Shown here in pieces: positions 45,067 to 55,630 of a DNA stretch of 64,000 nucleotides. The stretch spans positions 66,391,575-66,455,574 of the forward strand of contig OW388294.1 of assembly GCA_936450465.1 (NCBI GenBank), in the 5' to 3' direction. This DNA comes from Gibbula magus. Its lineage: Eukaryota > Mollusca > Gastropoda > Trochida > Trochidae. A program made the position numbers and the translations under genes. The first letter of the stretch is position 1. Each line of letters opens with the position of its first letter. The notes under the pieces were generated by a model, which had not been told where the DNA came from, did not search any database, and saw only the letters and a list, made by a program, of their open reading frames with translations.

Positions 45067-47701
45067 TAGCTCATCAGGATTTCATTGATTTACTATCTAA
45101 AGTTGAATATTTAAGTTATTTAAGTTATTGTTTACAAGCAAAAGATAGGTTCTTAGATCATGACCACTGTGACCCCATTTGGGGTCACGGGGTCACATAA
45201 TCTACAATTTAGAATCCCCATTGGCCAAGGAGTCTGCACACAACTTTTCAGCTCTCTAGACCTTTTGAAACTGTAGAAGAAGATGAAAATAGGTTTTTAA
45301 GGATGTGACCCCTGTGACCCCATTTGCGGTCACGGGGTCACATAATCTACAATTTAGAATCCCCATTGGCCAAGGAGTCTGCACAAAACTTTTCAGCTCT
45401 CTAGACCTTTTGGAACTGGAGAAGAAGATGAAAATAGGTTTTTAAGGATGTGACCCCTGTGACCCCATTTTTGGTTACGGGGTCACATAATCTACAATTT
45501 AGAATCCCCATTGGCCAAGGAGTCTGCACACAACTTTTCAGCTCTCTAGACCTTTTGGAACTGGAGAAGAAGATGAAAATAGGTTTTTAAGGATGTGAAC
45601 CCTGTGACCCCATTTGGGGTCACGGGGTCACATAATCTACAATTTAGAATCCCCATTGGCCAAGAAGTCTGCACACAACTTTTTAGACCTTTCGGAACTG
45701 GAAAATGAAGATGAAAATAGGTTTTTTAAGGATGTGACCCCGGTGACCCCATTTGGGGTCACAGGGTCACGAAATCTACAATTTAGAATCCCCAATGGCC
45801 AAGGAGTCTGCACACAATTTTTCAGCTCTCTAGACCTTTTGGAACTGGAGAAGAAGATGAAAATAAGTTTTTAAGGATGTGACCCCGGTGACCCCATTTG
45901 GGGTCACGGGGTCACATAATGTACAATTTAGAATCCCCATTGGCCAAGGAGTATGCACACAACTGTTCAGCTCTCTAGACCTTTTGGAACTGAAAAAGAA
46001 GATGAAAATAGGTTTTTAAGGATGTGACCCCTGTGACCTCATTTGGGGTCACGGGGTCACATAATCTACAATTTAGAATCCCCATTGGCCAATGAGTCTG
46101 CACACAACTTTTCAGCTCTCTAGACCTTTTGGAACTGGAGAAGAAGATGAAAATAGGTTTTTAAGGATGTGAACCCAGTGACCCCATTTGGGGTCACGGG
46201 GTCACAAAATCACAATTTAGAATCCCCATTGGCCAAGGAGTCTGCACACAACTTTTCAGCTCTCTAGACCTTTTGGAACTGGAGAAGAAGATGAAAATAG
46301 GTTTTTTAAGGATGTGACCCCTGTGACCCCATTTGGGGTCATGGGGTCACGAAATCTACAATTTAGAATCACCATTGGCCAATGAGTCTGCACACAACTT
46401 TTCAGCTCTCTAGACCTTTTGAAACTGTAGAAGAAGATGAAAATAGGTTTTTAAGGATGTGACCCCTGTGACCCCATTTGCGGTCACGGGGTCACATAAT
46501 CTACAATTTAGAATCCCCATTGGCCAAGGAGTCTGCACACAACTTTTCAGCTCTCTAGACCTTTTGGAACTGGAGAAGAAGATGAAAATAGGTTTTTTAA
46601 GGATGTGACCCTGTGACCCCATTTGGGGTCATGGGGTCACATAATCTACAATTTAGAATCCCCATTGGCCAATGAGTCTGCACACAACTTTTCAGCTCTC
46701 TAGACCTTTTGGAACTGGAGAAGAAGATGAAAATAGGTTTTTAAGGATGTGAACCCAGTGACCCCATTTGGGGTCACGGGGTCACATAATCTACAATTTA
46801 GAATCCCCATTGGCCAATGAGTCTGCACACAACTTTTCAGCTCTCTAGACCTTTTGGAACTGGAGAAGAAGATGAAAATAGGTTTTTAAGGATGTGAACC
46901 CAGTGACCCCATTTGGGGTCACGGGGTCACAAAATCTACAATTTAGAATCCCCATTGGCCAAGGAGTCTGCACACAACTTTTCAGCTCTCTAGACCTTTT
47001 GGAACTGGAGAAGAAGATGAAAATAGGTTTTTAAGGATGTGAACCCAGTGACCCCATTTGGGGTCACGGGGTCACATAATCTACAATTTAGAATCCCCAT
47101 TGGCCAATGAGTCTGCACACAACTTTTCAGCTCTCTAGACCTTTTGGAACTGGAGAAGAAGATGAAAATAGGTTTTTAAGGATGTGAACCCAGTGACCCC
47201 ATTTGGGGTCACGGGGTCACAAAATCTACAATTTAGAATCCCCATTGGCCAAGGAGTCTGCACACAACTTTTCAGCTCTCTAGACCTTTTGGAACTGGAG
47301 AAGAAGATGAAAATAGGTTTTTTAAGGATGTGACCCCTGTGACCCCATTTGGGGTCATGGGGTCACGAAATCTACAATTTAGAATCACCATTGGCCAAGG
47401 AGTCTTCACACAACTTTTCAGCTCTCTAGACCTTTTGGAACTGAAGAAGAAGATGAAAATAGGTTTTTAAGGATGTGACCCCTGTGACCCCATTTGGGGT
47501 CATGGGGTCATGAAATTTACAATTTAGAAACCCCATTGGCCAAGGAGTCTTCACATAAAATTTCAGCTCTGTGGAGTCATTGGTTCTGGAGTAGAAGTCG
47601 AAAAAGCGAAAAGTTTACGGATGGACGGATGGACGGATGGACGGACGCCGGACACCATGCCATGCCATAAGCCCATCGGGCCTTTCAGGCCTGATGAGCT
47701 A
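45067..47701. mobile_element. Inverted-repeat element containing a 145-bp minisatellite
   Basis: Ends are TAGCTCATCAGG (45,067-45,078) and CCTGATGAGCTA (47,690-47,701). The left inner flank is TTTCATTGATTTACTATCTA. The right inner flank is GGATGGACGGATGGACGG followed by GGGCCTTTCAGGCCTGATGA. Between them lies the tandem array described separately. No ORF of transposase type. Similar boundaries occur at 21,325-22,331 and 32,626-33,242, and solo ends at about 50,646, 54,065 and 59,321. Confidence 0.75.
45171..47540. repeat. 145-bp minisatellite, ~16 units, higher-order structure
   Basis: Each unit reads GACCCCATTTGGGGTCACGG, GGTCACATAATCTACAATTT, AGAATCCCCATTGGCCAAGG, then TTTTCAGCTCTCTAGACC and GATGAAAATAGGTTTTTAAG. 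Units at 46,600-47,280 alternate between CACATAATC...CCAATGAG and CACAAAATC...CCAAGGAG forms, a dimer of about 290 bp. A CATTTGCGGTC variant at about 45,325 recurs at about 46,478. Very low divergence in the middle indicates recent expansion or homogenisation. Confidence 0.95.
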
Positions 47702-47704
47702 AAA

Positions 47705-48140
47705 ATAGATATATTTAAATCATCGTCTTACCCTGCCAGGTGTTTTATCCGTACAACTGCATCAAATCTCCTAATTGCGCAAGACATATTTGACTCATAA
47801 TGTTAAAAATAACCAGCTGATGAAACGACCTGCATTTAGTGACAATATACATGCTATTACTTGTAAGAAGCGATGCTTATCCAGCCAGTCAGCTTAACCC
47901 TTGCGTTGCGGATCCCAAGTTAGTCCGGGACGCTCATAGAGAATCCATCCCTTGCGCCAGGCGAGACCCGGATCTCAGATTTAGTCTTTTTACTTCCTTT
48001 CAATTACTATGTTAGCCGAACTGGTCAGTTCCGGAAGAAATGTGTCTCCGACATGAAAAGTCAAATGTGTCTTACACAATTAGAGAATTTGGAATTGTCT
48101 TCTGGATTAAATGGAGCAGGTTGCTTAGTCATCTCTAACA
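47705..48140. other. MMAA 3' flank
   Basis: Between the satellite element and the MMAA stop codon. No clear AATAAA on the minus strand, so the 3' UTR end is undefined. No other gene seen. Confidence 0.35.
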
Positions 48141-48143
48141 ATA

Positions 48144-51100
48144 TCATGAGTGTCTTGTAAATGACCTAAGCAAACTATCCGCCGCAATGCCTGGCGTGAT
48201 AACTCCTTTTACAACCAGCTTCTCCAAGTCGGATATTTTCTCCGCAACGCCCTCCTGATGATAAAAAGCGTCCATGATATAATCTCGCACATGATTCCAC
48301 ATCCAGATCTTCAGTTGACGTTCTCGTTTAGCGAGCAACTCGCCCGACTCGAAACAAATACTTTGATGGCTCTGCATCAATTCCCATAACTCAGGTATTC
48401 CTTCCTTTGTCAGAGAAGAGATCCTCTTTACCTGTGAAAACATGCATTTTAAAGGATTAATCCTCTCTTTACTTAGAGATATAATAAATATTTTAGAAAT
48501 TAAAAGACATTATGATGAAATTACTTCTTGAAATCGGAAAAATGTCCATTAAAAAATACAACAATAGTGCTCTGAGAGAACAAGAATCAGCAGTTTAATT
48601 GTAAGGGTAATTTCATAATAATTTAAAAATAAATCAGCATGTCAAGTATTGAAGGCCTATCACCAATCAATAAAAAAATTATGGCCATGGTTAAGTTTCT
48701 CACAAAATGGATCCTACATCAAGGTCAAGGTCAAATGATCAAAGGTTATAACTTCAGTGTGTGACATTGGAAACATAACATGTTCACATGCGGACGAATT
48801 AAAAGTTACTGCCAGTCTGCCAGTGTGAAATTGGAAAGCTGAACGCTCTAAGTCAAGGGCCATAACTCTAAAAAAATATTAATCCGATTGGTTCCAAAAA
48901 AGCACATGCGTAACACCAATGTATATCCAAAGCATGAGTAAAGTTTCAGAAAGATCGGTCCAAAACTGTGGGAGGAGTTGATTTCAGAACACAAGTACCC
49001 TTTTCGGGACGGACAGACAGATGGACTGCCCTTGGGTTTCACTTGGGGGTTAAAAACCACAAAGACTTGGTCTCAAAAACCTCTTGGCATTGCAATCTAA
49101 TCATATTATTAACTGACCAGAGCAAGCGGTAGTTGTAGTGTGGCCATACTTTGTCTGGATATTGAGACTAGAATCTTAGAGGTGTTTCCAAAAGACATAC
49201 CGGGTAATAATGATAATAGTCCATTTGTATAGCCATGCATTATATTTCCATGCATGAACATGCTCAGAAAGCACAATTTGATTTATGACCCTGAAGGAAT
49301 TGTACTTTCTGTGCCGCTACTAAGTGCTTCGCGTGACCATGTAGGTGTATACTTCCCTGTGTTCAGGTACCCCTTTAAAGCTGGGTGAACTAAGTGCAAT
49401 ATTGATGAAGTGCCATGCCCAGGGACATAACACAGTATGAGACCAAGGTACAAATTTTGTTGGTGTCTCTACTGGCATGAAGAGGCAAAAGTGGTTACTT
49501 CCTCTCCTTGTGTTGGACAGTCTCCATCAGTGGCTAATTCAAACCTTGTTGCATATCTTTACTTTTCTGTGCTTGCGTAGCAGCACACACCGAACTTCAG
49601 GTCAAGAGTGCTGCCATGCTAGCACAGAAAAGAAACTCAAAATGCGGAAATGTACCATTCAGAATTATGACATAACTTTACGTTTTGTTGTGTTTGGATA
49701 ATCAGTTAAATTCAACTTTCTAAATAAGTAAATTCAGCAGCATTAAAATAGTAAATTCTGCAGGTATTCAGCATTAACATGACATTTGTCTGTGTCAGAA
49801 GGTTATGACCCCAGTTCATTCCGAATCAGGTAGGAACTAATAAAGAGTGGATTATATATAACAGTGTCACCTTAGGTTTCCATACTGTCGACCTCTTCTT
49901 CATGAACTTGAGAGCACTGACATACTCGGCCTGTATTCTACGGGCCGGGGCCACCAGGTCGCCGTCACTCTTGTTCACCACAACCAGATCTGCTACCTCC
50001 ACTATACCCTTCTTTATACCTTCATCAAACATAAATAATTCATATCTTATGTCTTTATACCTTCTAATAACATTATTTATACTTTTCTTTATACTTTCAG
50101 ACACAATGAATAAATTTGATACCTTTATCCCTTTTATACCCCGTGGAAGTGATGTTTCCATGGCAATATATTTATTTATGTGTATTTAAGGTCATAAATT
50201 TTGGCCGTGTTCGGACACTTGATTTGAGAATATTTCATCACTAGGCCTAACTTAATAATTTATTAAATAAATTTGAATTATCTCATAGTAGATTAAAGAT
50301 GACAAAATAAATAGTCATTTATAACCATTTAGATACAGGGTAGTAAATGGTAAAAGGTCCTTGCAAATATCACAGTTTCTAAAATTATGACGGTAATGGT
50401 GGAGAAGTGAAGTTGAGTGGAAAATAGTTCAACTGCGAACATTTCCTGAAAATATTTTGAAAAATTTGAGGTTTGACTTAATTGAAGAATTACAAGTATA
50501 GACCAACCTTGCAGTTCATCGCCGCCAGCTGGAGGGATAATCAGGCAAAACATGTCAACCATGTCTGATACTACAAACTCTGACTGACCCACACCTACAG
50601 GCAGAAAGAGAGAAATAATACACAGAGAATAGTACTCTTGGCTCTGTAGGTCATTAGGCATTATATGGTTTGAAGTTGAAGTATTAAATCCATTATTCTG
50701 ATATTGCACAATTTCAAGCCACTATCTTGAAAATAACATCAATGTTACTGAAATTTACATTACTATTGAAAATGGGGGAGTCATCAAAATTAAATGTACA
50801 ATTTTTTAAAATGGGGGTGAGGGTGAACGCTCTCTCCTCTGGATTCGTACTGAGATAAACACTCAAGTTACGTACCAACAGTTTCAACAAGGATAACATT
50901 GTAGCCTGCACCTTCACAGAGAACGATAGCCTCGTTTGTGGTTCTTGTCACCCCCCCGAGCGTACCACATGTTGGAGAGGGGCGGATATAAGCGGACAAG
51001 TCTCGCGACAGTTCAGGCATCCTAGTCTTATCTCCAAGCAACGATCCTTGAAATGAGACAGATAAATATTTCAATAATCAATCTTTCCAAAACTGATAAC

Positions 51101-53918
51101 AAGTCAATGACAAACTTCTCTGAATTTTTAATCTATTCATCATCCATATATTGAATAACTATTCCACACATGGAATAACTAGCGCCAGTCTCCCTAATTT
51201 AAGCCTTGCCGCATTTCCTTAAAGGATAGATGAAATGCATTTTTCTCAAGAATGACAGATGATTACCTCTACGTATATTGTATATCGGAATCAATTGAGC
51301 ATAAAATCGAGACAATATACACTTGCAATTGATAATTAAGACGAATTTAATTCACCCATTTTAACACTATCGCAATTTGTTCGGCGAATCCTTTTGAAAA
51401 TGCTCACTGAGGCGTGACTGTGATAAGCGATAGGCGGGGCGGCTAGATAGCTTCTCCGCCGGTGTCTTGTTAATTAATTAATGATAATTATCACTGCCGC
51501 TAAATGATTTTATGAGGTGTATTACATCGCCAAAAAGACATGTTTATGTAATAATTGTGTAATTGTCATCTGCGGAATTACCTAGTTAGATATCTAAATA
51601 TTCGATATATGGGAAATTTAAGTTGGTTTATTGAAGGTATCTTTGTGAAATTAACAATCAAAATGTTGCGAAATTACGTTGAATTGTGACTATCGCTGAA
51701 AATCAAATTCCTCCACATACGTCACAGAAGTCATCCCTTCACGGGTCACACCCCCGCAGACTTTCATTCTGGTCGCCGGGGCTAAATCAGGCGGTTTTTT
51801 AAAAAGCCGTATATAAGTAATTTATGGACCGATTTCAGAAATTTAAAATTGAGCAATTGTCAAATTGACATCCCATTTTAATGAATCCGATTTGGACCAT
51901 ATGTCATTTCATCCATCCTTTAACTTTGCTACTGAAGCGGATCGCTGCACCGGAACTTCATTACAATAATAACTGCGCTCTACTGTGCTAACACAGGAAA
52001 GTTATGGAAATATGACAAGGTTTAAATTAACCAGTGATGGAGACTGACGCAAGTTACGCCTTGCGTAGGGAAGTTGTATTTTTACAAACACATTCAAACC
52101 AATTGCTGCTGTAAACTTAAAATCCTTGAAACATTAGTAGCCAGAGTGCTGTCCATTACCTCCGGTTGTTGATGACGACGGGTCCACTGCAAGGACAGCA
52201 ACTTTATACTCTTGTCCTGTTAGAAACTTGCCCAATGCTTCTATAAACGTACTCTTGCCAGCACCAGGGGGGCCTGACAGACCTGACACATAGAAAGAGA
52301 AACATCTTTTATGTTTTCTGTCATGTCAATTAGAATATTATCAAATTATTCAGCTACAGGAATCAAATTCGAAAAAGACTAGAGGAATTGTTTTTAAAAA
52401 CTAGCAGAGAGTAAGGGAGGAGACGACCTTGAAGGCCATCGAAATCGTTTTTGGTGATAACTCGTCTAGGGAGCCGCTGGTCCATGGCATACTAACTAAG
52501 GTTGTCATTAGGATCCACTAAAAGATATGGGTAACAATGGCATTGGGAATTCATAATGAGAGGAACCAATGGAGGAACAAACTCTCCTCCCCTCTCTCTT
52601 TAATGTCATTGATTTACATCAAGGACGTGTAATGGCATTCAAATGATCCAAATTGAAAAGTTATTGAGTTTTTTAGCCGATAAAAAAATCCACTGAGAAA
52701 TCTCATCCATGTACATTCTTATCCATATATTATACATATATATATATATGTATGATTGTTGTTTCAATAATATCAAAACTATTATAACAATTTTGCAAAC
52801 AACTGATTCAGAAAAACAAAAGAATCAACTTTATTATATGTTTGCGAAGGGGTTAAAAATTAAGATCAAAGATTTATAAACTTATACTAATCTACAAACA
52901 ATCCCCGAAACGACTTTTTAAAATAACTTGTTTGCATACTGTATAAATAAAAACTTAAATCGTTTTATAAGAAATTCTTAATTCATTTTAAAGGTGCATC
53001 CATTGTGTTTCATAAAATTTTATTTGGTTTTAATACGTTCCAATACACCATATGTGCTGTTTACAATACAAACAAATTCACTTAGCTTGCATATTCATTC
53101 CCAATCGCCAAACATATCATAATTACTAGTTTCCAATTAATATCGAGTAACATCATTATGCATGTAGAAACCGAAAGTGCACGACCTATTTACATGCACA
53201 GTAGTTATATGACCTATTGAACATTTTCAACTCAAATTTGTTATTTTGTCTGGTATAAATAAGATTCCAAAATTACATTTGACTCATTTGCGCGTGCCAC
53301 ACGCGGTGCATTGTCCAGTTTTCGATCAGAAATCACTACTTCTACCTTTATATCGGCAATATACTATATTGAGTATCATTAAAATGGTTGTTTTCGGTGA
53401 CATTTAGTAGTTCTCGATAAAATAAGACCATTTATAACGTTTGTCACATTTTACCCCCCACAACCAATGCATGTACCTTTAAGAATTGGAGCATGTCACT
53501 CATACATACCTATCCTAAATGATTGCGTTCCTTGTACTGAATGTCGATTTTTGGCTCTATTGTGGTCCAACACTTTTGTCAACAGTAACTGAGCTTGTTT
53601 CTTCTTCACAGGATGTGTTGATTCAACAAGTGTTATAGATCTAGCTAGACATGCTCTATCACCTTCTGTTAATCCCAAGTATAACTTCTCTACGTGGTCA
53701 TCTTTTTTAGACAACTGTTCTGAATAACTAGGTCTTTGACTTTGGTGATGGCAGGTTCCAGAGTGAATTGCATTATATTGGTGTAAGGTGCTTGCTTTTG
53801 CTAGTTTATTCTGATGTGATAGTTTGTCCCAGACGCTTGACACTTGTCTGTGAATGATTTGTTTGACTGTTGACTGACATATTATGGATCCTAAAGGAGA
53901 CATAAGACACATGGCCAT
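48144..53918 (-). CDS. MMAA: Methylmalonic aciduria type A protein, mitochondrial G-protein chaperone
   Basis: Six coding exons on the minus strand: 53,510-53,918, 52,160-52,282, 50,876-51,046, 50,509-50,595, 49,871-50,019 and 48,144-48,431. They give 408 residues and an uninterrupted frame. A basic N-terminal region fits a mitochondrial transit peptide. The helical [19 protein letters not shown] segment is followed by the P-loop GPPGAGKST (140-148), [18 protein letters not shown], the switch [19 protein letters not shown], the base-recognition motif NKSDGD, and the C-terminal dimerisation region (KIWMWNHV...). MMAA (bacterial MeaB) uses GTP to protect and reload adenosylcobalamin on methylmalonyl-CoA mutase. 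The start is the first Met after a TTTTTCAG acceptor at 53,926-53,928; Met at 53,912 is an alternative. A non-coding exon lies upstream. The exon 6 acceptor (GATGAAG) is weak. All motifs are intact. Confidence 0.96.
48690..49060. repeat. Dispersed repeat in MMAA intron
   Basis: Contains CAAGGTCAAGGTCAAATGAT, GGGCCATAACTCT, AAGTTTCAGAAAGATCGGTC and a terminal GGGACGGACAGACAGATGGA. These are modules I associate with a molluscan dispersed repeat. The minus-strand ORF here belongs to it. Confidence 0.5.
51185..52075. mobile_element. Family G foldback element split by a family C MITE
   Basis: Left remnant CCAGTCTCCCTAATTTAAGC (from 51,185) and right remnant AACCAGTGATGGAGACTGAC...CCTTGCGTAGGGAAGTTG (to about 52,075) are the two arms of family G. 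The interruption is exactly the TTAA-bounded MITE. Lies in the MMAA intron between coding exons 2 and 3. Confidence 0.65.
51219..51923. mobile_element. TTAA MITE family C, copy 2
   Basis: 705 bp between TTAA copies (51,219 and 51,920). Ends AGGATAGATGAAATGCAT and ATGTCATTTCATCCATCCT pair well. Same family as 29,118-29,779; better-preserved ends than that copy. Confidence 0.85.
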
Positions 53919-54278
53919 TGTAAAACTGAAAAAGAAGAGAAAGTTAAGCAGCATAAAACTCTAAATTTATCCTTGAACATGCTTGTGAAATTGAGTATCT
54001 CTACATCTGAATTATTGCAAACCACAAAAGGAGAAAGCTAGTGATGCACTAATTTATTATTTTGCCTGATGAGCTAAAAATATTGTATTTCATTTAGAGA
54101 AGTTGGCTCTGTAGCTCCTCAGCTTTTGTATGATTTATTATCTAAGATTGGAGGTTTTACATAATACTTGTCCCACCCATATTTGAGGGCGGGTCATGAC
54201 TTTGATCACAATTATGCAAGGTATGGAAACATGTATTTAGTGTCAACTTTGCTTATCTCATTGCAATATTTGAAAACA

Positions 54279-54530
54279 GAGGATCATTCTAGCTCAGTTG
54301 GTCATTTGTGTCCACTCTGAGTGAGTGACCTATAAGACCAGGATTCGTTCCTGGTCACATCATACCAAAAGAAGTTAAATATGGGATCGAGATGTTGCTT
54401 CCTTGCTTGACCCTGACTCAGCATTATTAGGACAGAACAACGGGTGCTTCACTGTGGCTGCCGTGTGCAAAATGCACAAAATAAATTCCAATGAGCCCTG
54501 TATTGTGGGTATTATTATTATATTTATATA
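54279..54530 (+). mobile_element. Second tRNA-derived SINE family
   Basis: The head has A box TCTAGCTCAGTTGG and B box GGATTCGTTCC about 45 bases apart, a decayed tRNA shape. A unique body follows (TGGGATCGAGATGTTGCTTC, CAGAACAACGGGTGCTTCAC), ending in a TATTATTATTATATTTATATAG tail. Unrelated in body to the SINE at 42,928. Located in the MMAA 5' intron. Confidence 0.75.
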
Positions 54531-55099
54531 GCACATTAACTTCTCATAACCATTTCATCATAAAAAAACACATTTCAAATAAATAAATTATACTCTTATT
54601 ATACATCAAACAAGGAAAGTCAATTATATTATAGAAAACATAGCACAGGTAATTAATAAGTTAATAACACTTACTTACACACTCAAACATGGTTAACAAG
54701 TGTGATGTCCATGAGAAATGGACCCGGTTTTATCGACCTAGCCCTATTATAAAGGATTAATGAACAAGTCAAGCATTATAATTTCTTCAAACAACAGGTT
54801 TTGGGTCAAAAGGTTTGTGTACGGAATTGAACACTGAAAAGCAACTTCATTGTTATTATTTAATATTTCATTCGAATTTCATACGCTTCATCCCCAACAG
54901 AAAGCATATTGAGTACTTTGATCCTTATATATGAGTGAATAAATATATCACCTCCTCCAAAACAAATTAGTCACACTCACAGTTCTCATGTCATGAATAT
55001 CATAGCAATCATAGAAATAAAGTAATGTTTCTAAGAGCTAAAATAATTCATGTAATAATAATTTGCATGGCAGATAACACATCTTCGCTAACTTATCTC

Positions 55100-55630
55100 T
55101 TGCAAAACTCACACTAACCCGTTTAACAGTCCCTGTAGACCAGATTTCGTCCTTGTTTCCGTCTACGCACAGAAAATTCGTCTGCATTTGCAAACAGGAA
55201 GTTGGAGAAATATTTAGCTCGGACCTGACGGAAGCTGTACAAATATATATATTTTTTATGGTACCAACAATGATCTATTCATGTCGAACAAGGGAATAAT
55301 TAATTATCGTTTACTTTGTTTGTTCAGCCATGATTTATCCACACGTAATTGCTTAAAATTTTACAAACACAATTCGCTGCTCGGCTACCGGAAGTTATGT
55401 TCGTAGCAGACGCATTTCCGCAAGGAGGCAAACAAAATTTTAAACACTGTTGAACGTGATCGCGTCAGTTGAAATCTTAACTTTAGTTTTTATTATTGGT
55501 GTAGACAAGGTTTTCAACTTGAGTCTCCAATGATATATTTCCATAATGTGTTTATCATGTTATGATTGATGCCCCTGTCTTACAACGAAAAGTTAAGTTC
55601 TGACATTCTGAATCGTTTGATAAGTTAACA
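55100..55630. promoter_or_regulatory. Shared MMAA/ADCK2 divergent promoter region
   Basis: MMAA and ADCK2 point away from each other here. A minus-strand donor, TTAGTGT|GTGAGT-like at 55,112, could end the MMAA non-coding exon. ETS-type GGAA motifs lie at about 55,194 (ACAGGAAGT), 55,229 (CGGAAGC) and 55,388 (CCGGAAGT). CCGGAAGT is the GABPA/NRF-2 site common in promoters of nuclear genes for mitochondrial proteins. No TATA box. Transcription starts are not resolvable. Confidence 0.5.

Noticed and set aside
50646..54076. A 3.4-kb inverted-repeat element bounded by TAGGTCATTAGG and CCTGATGAGCTA
   Set aside because: The interval contains three MMAA coding exons and the ends are diverged to different degrees; they are better read as two solo ends.
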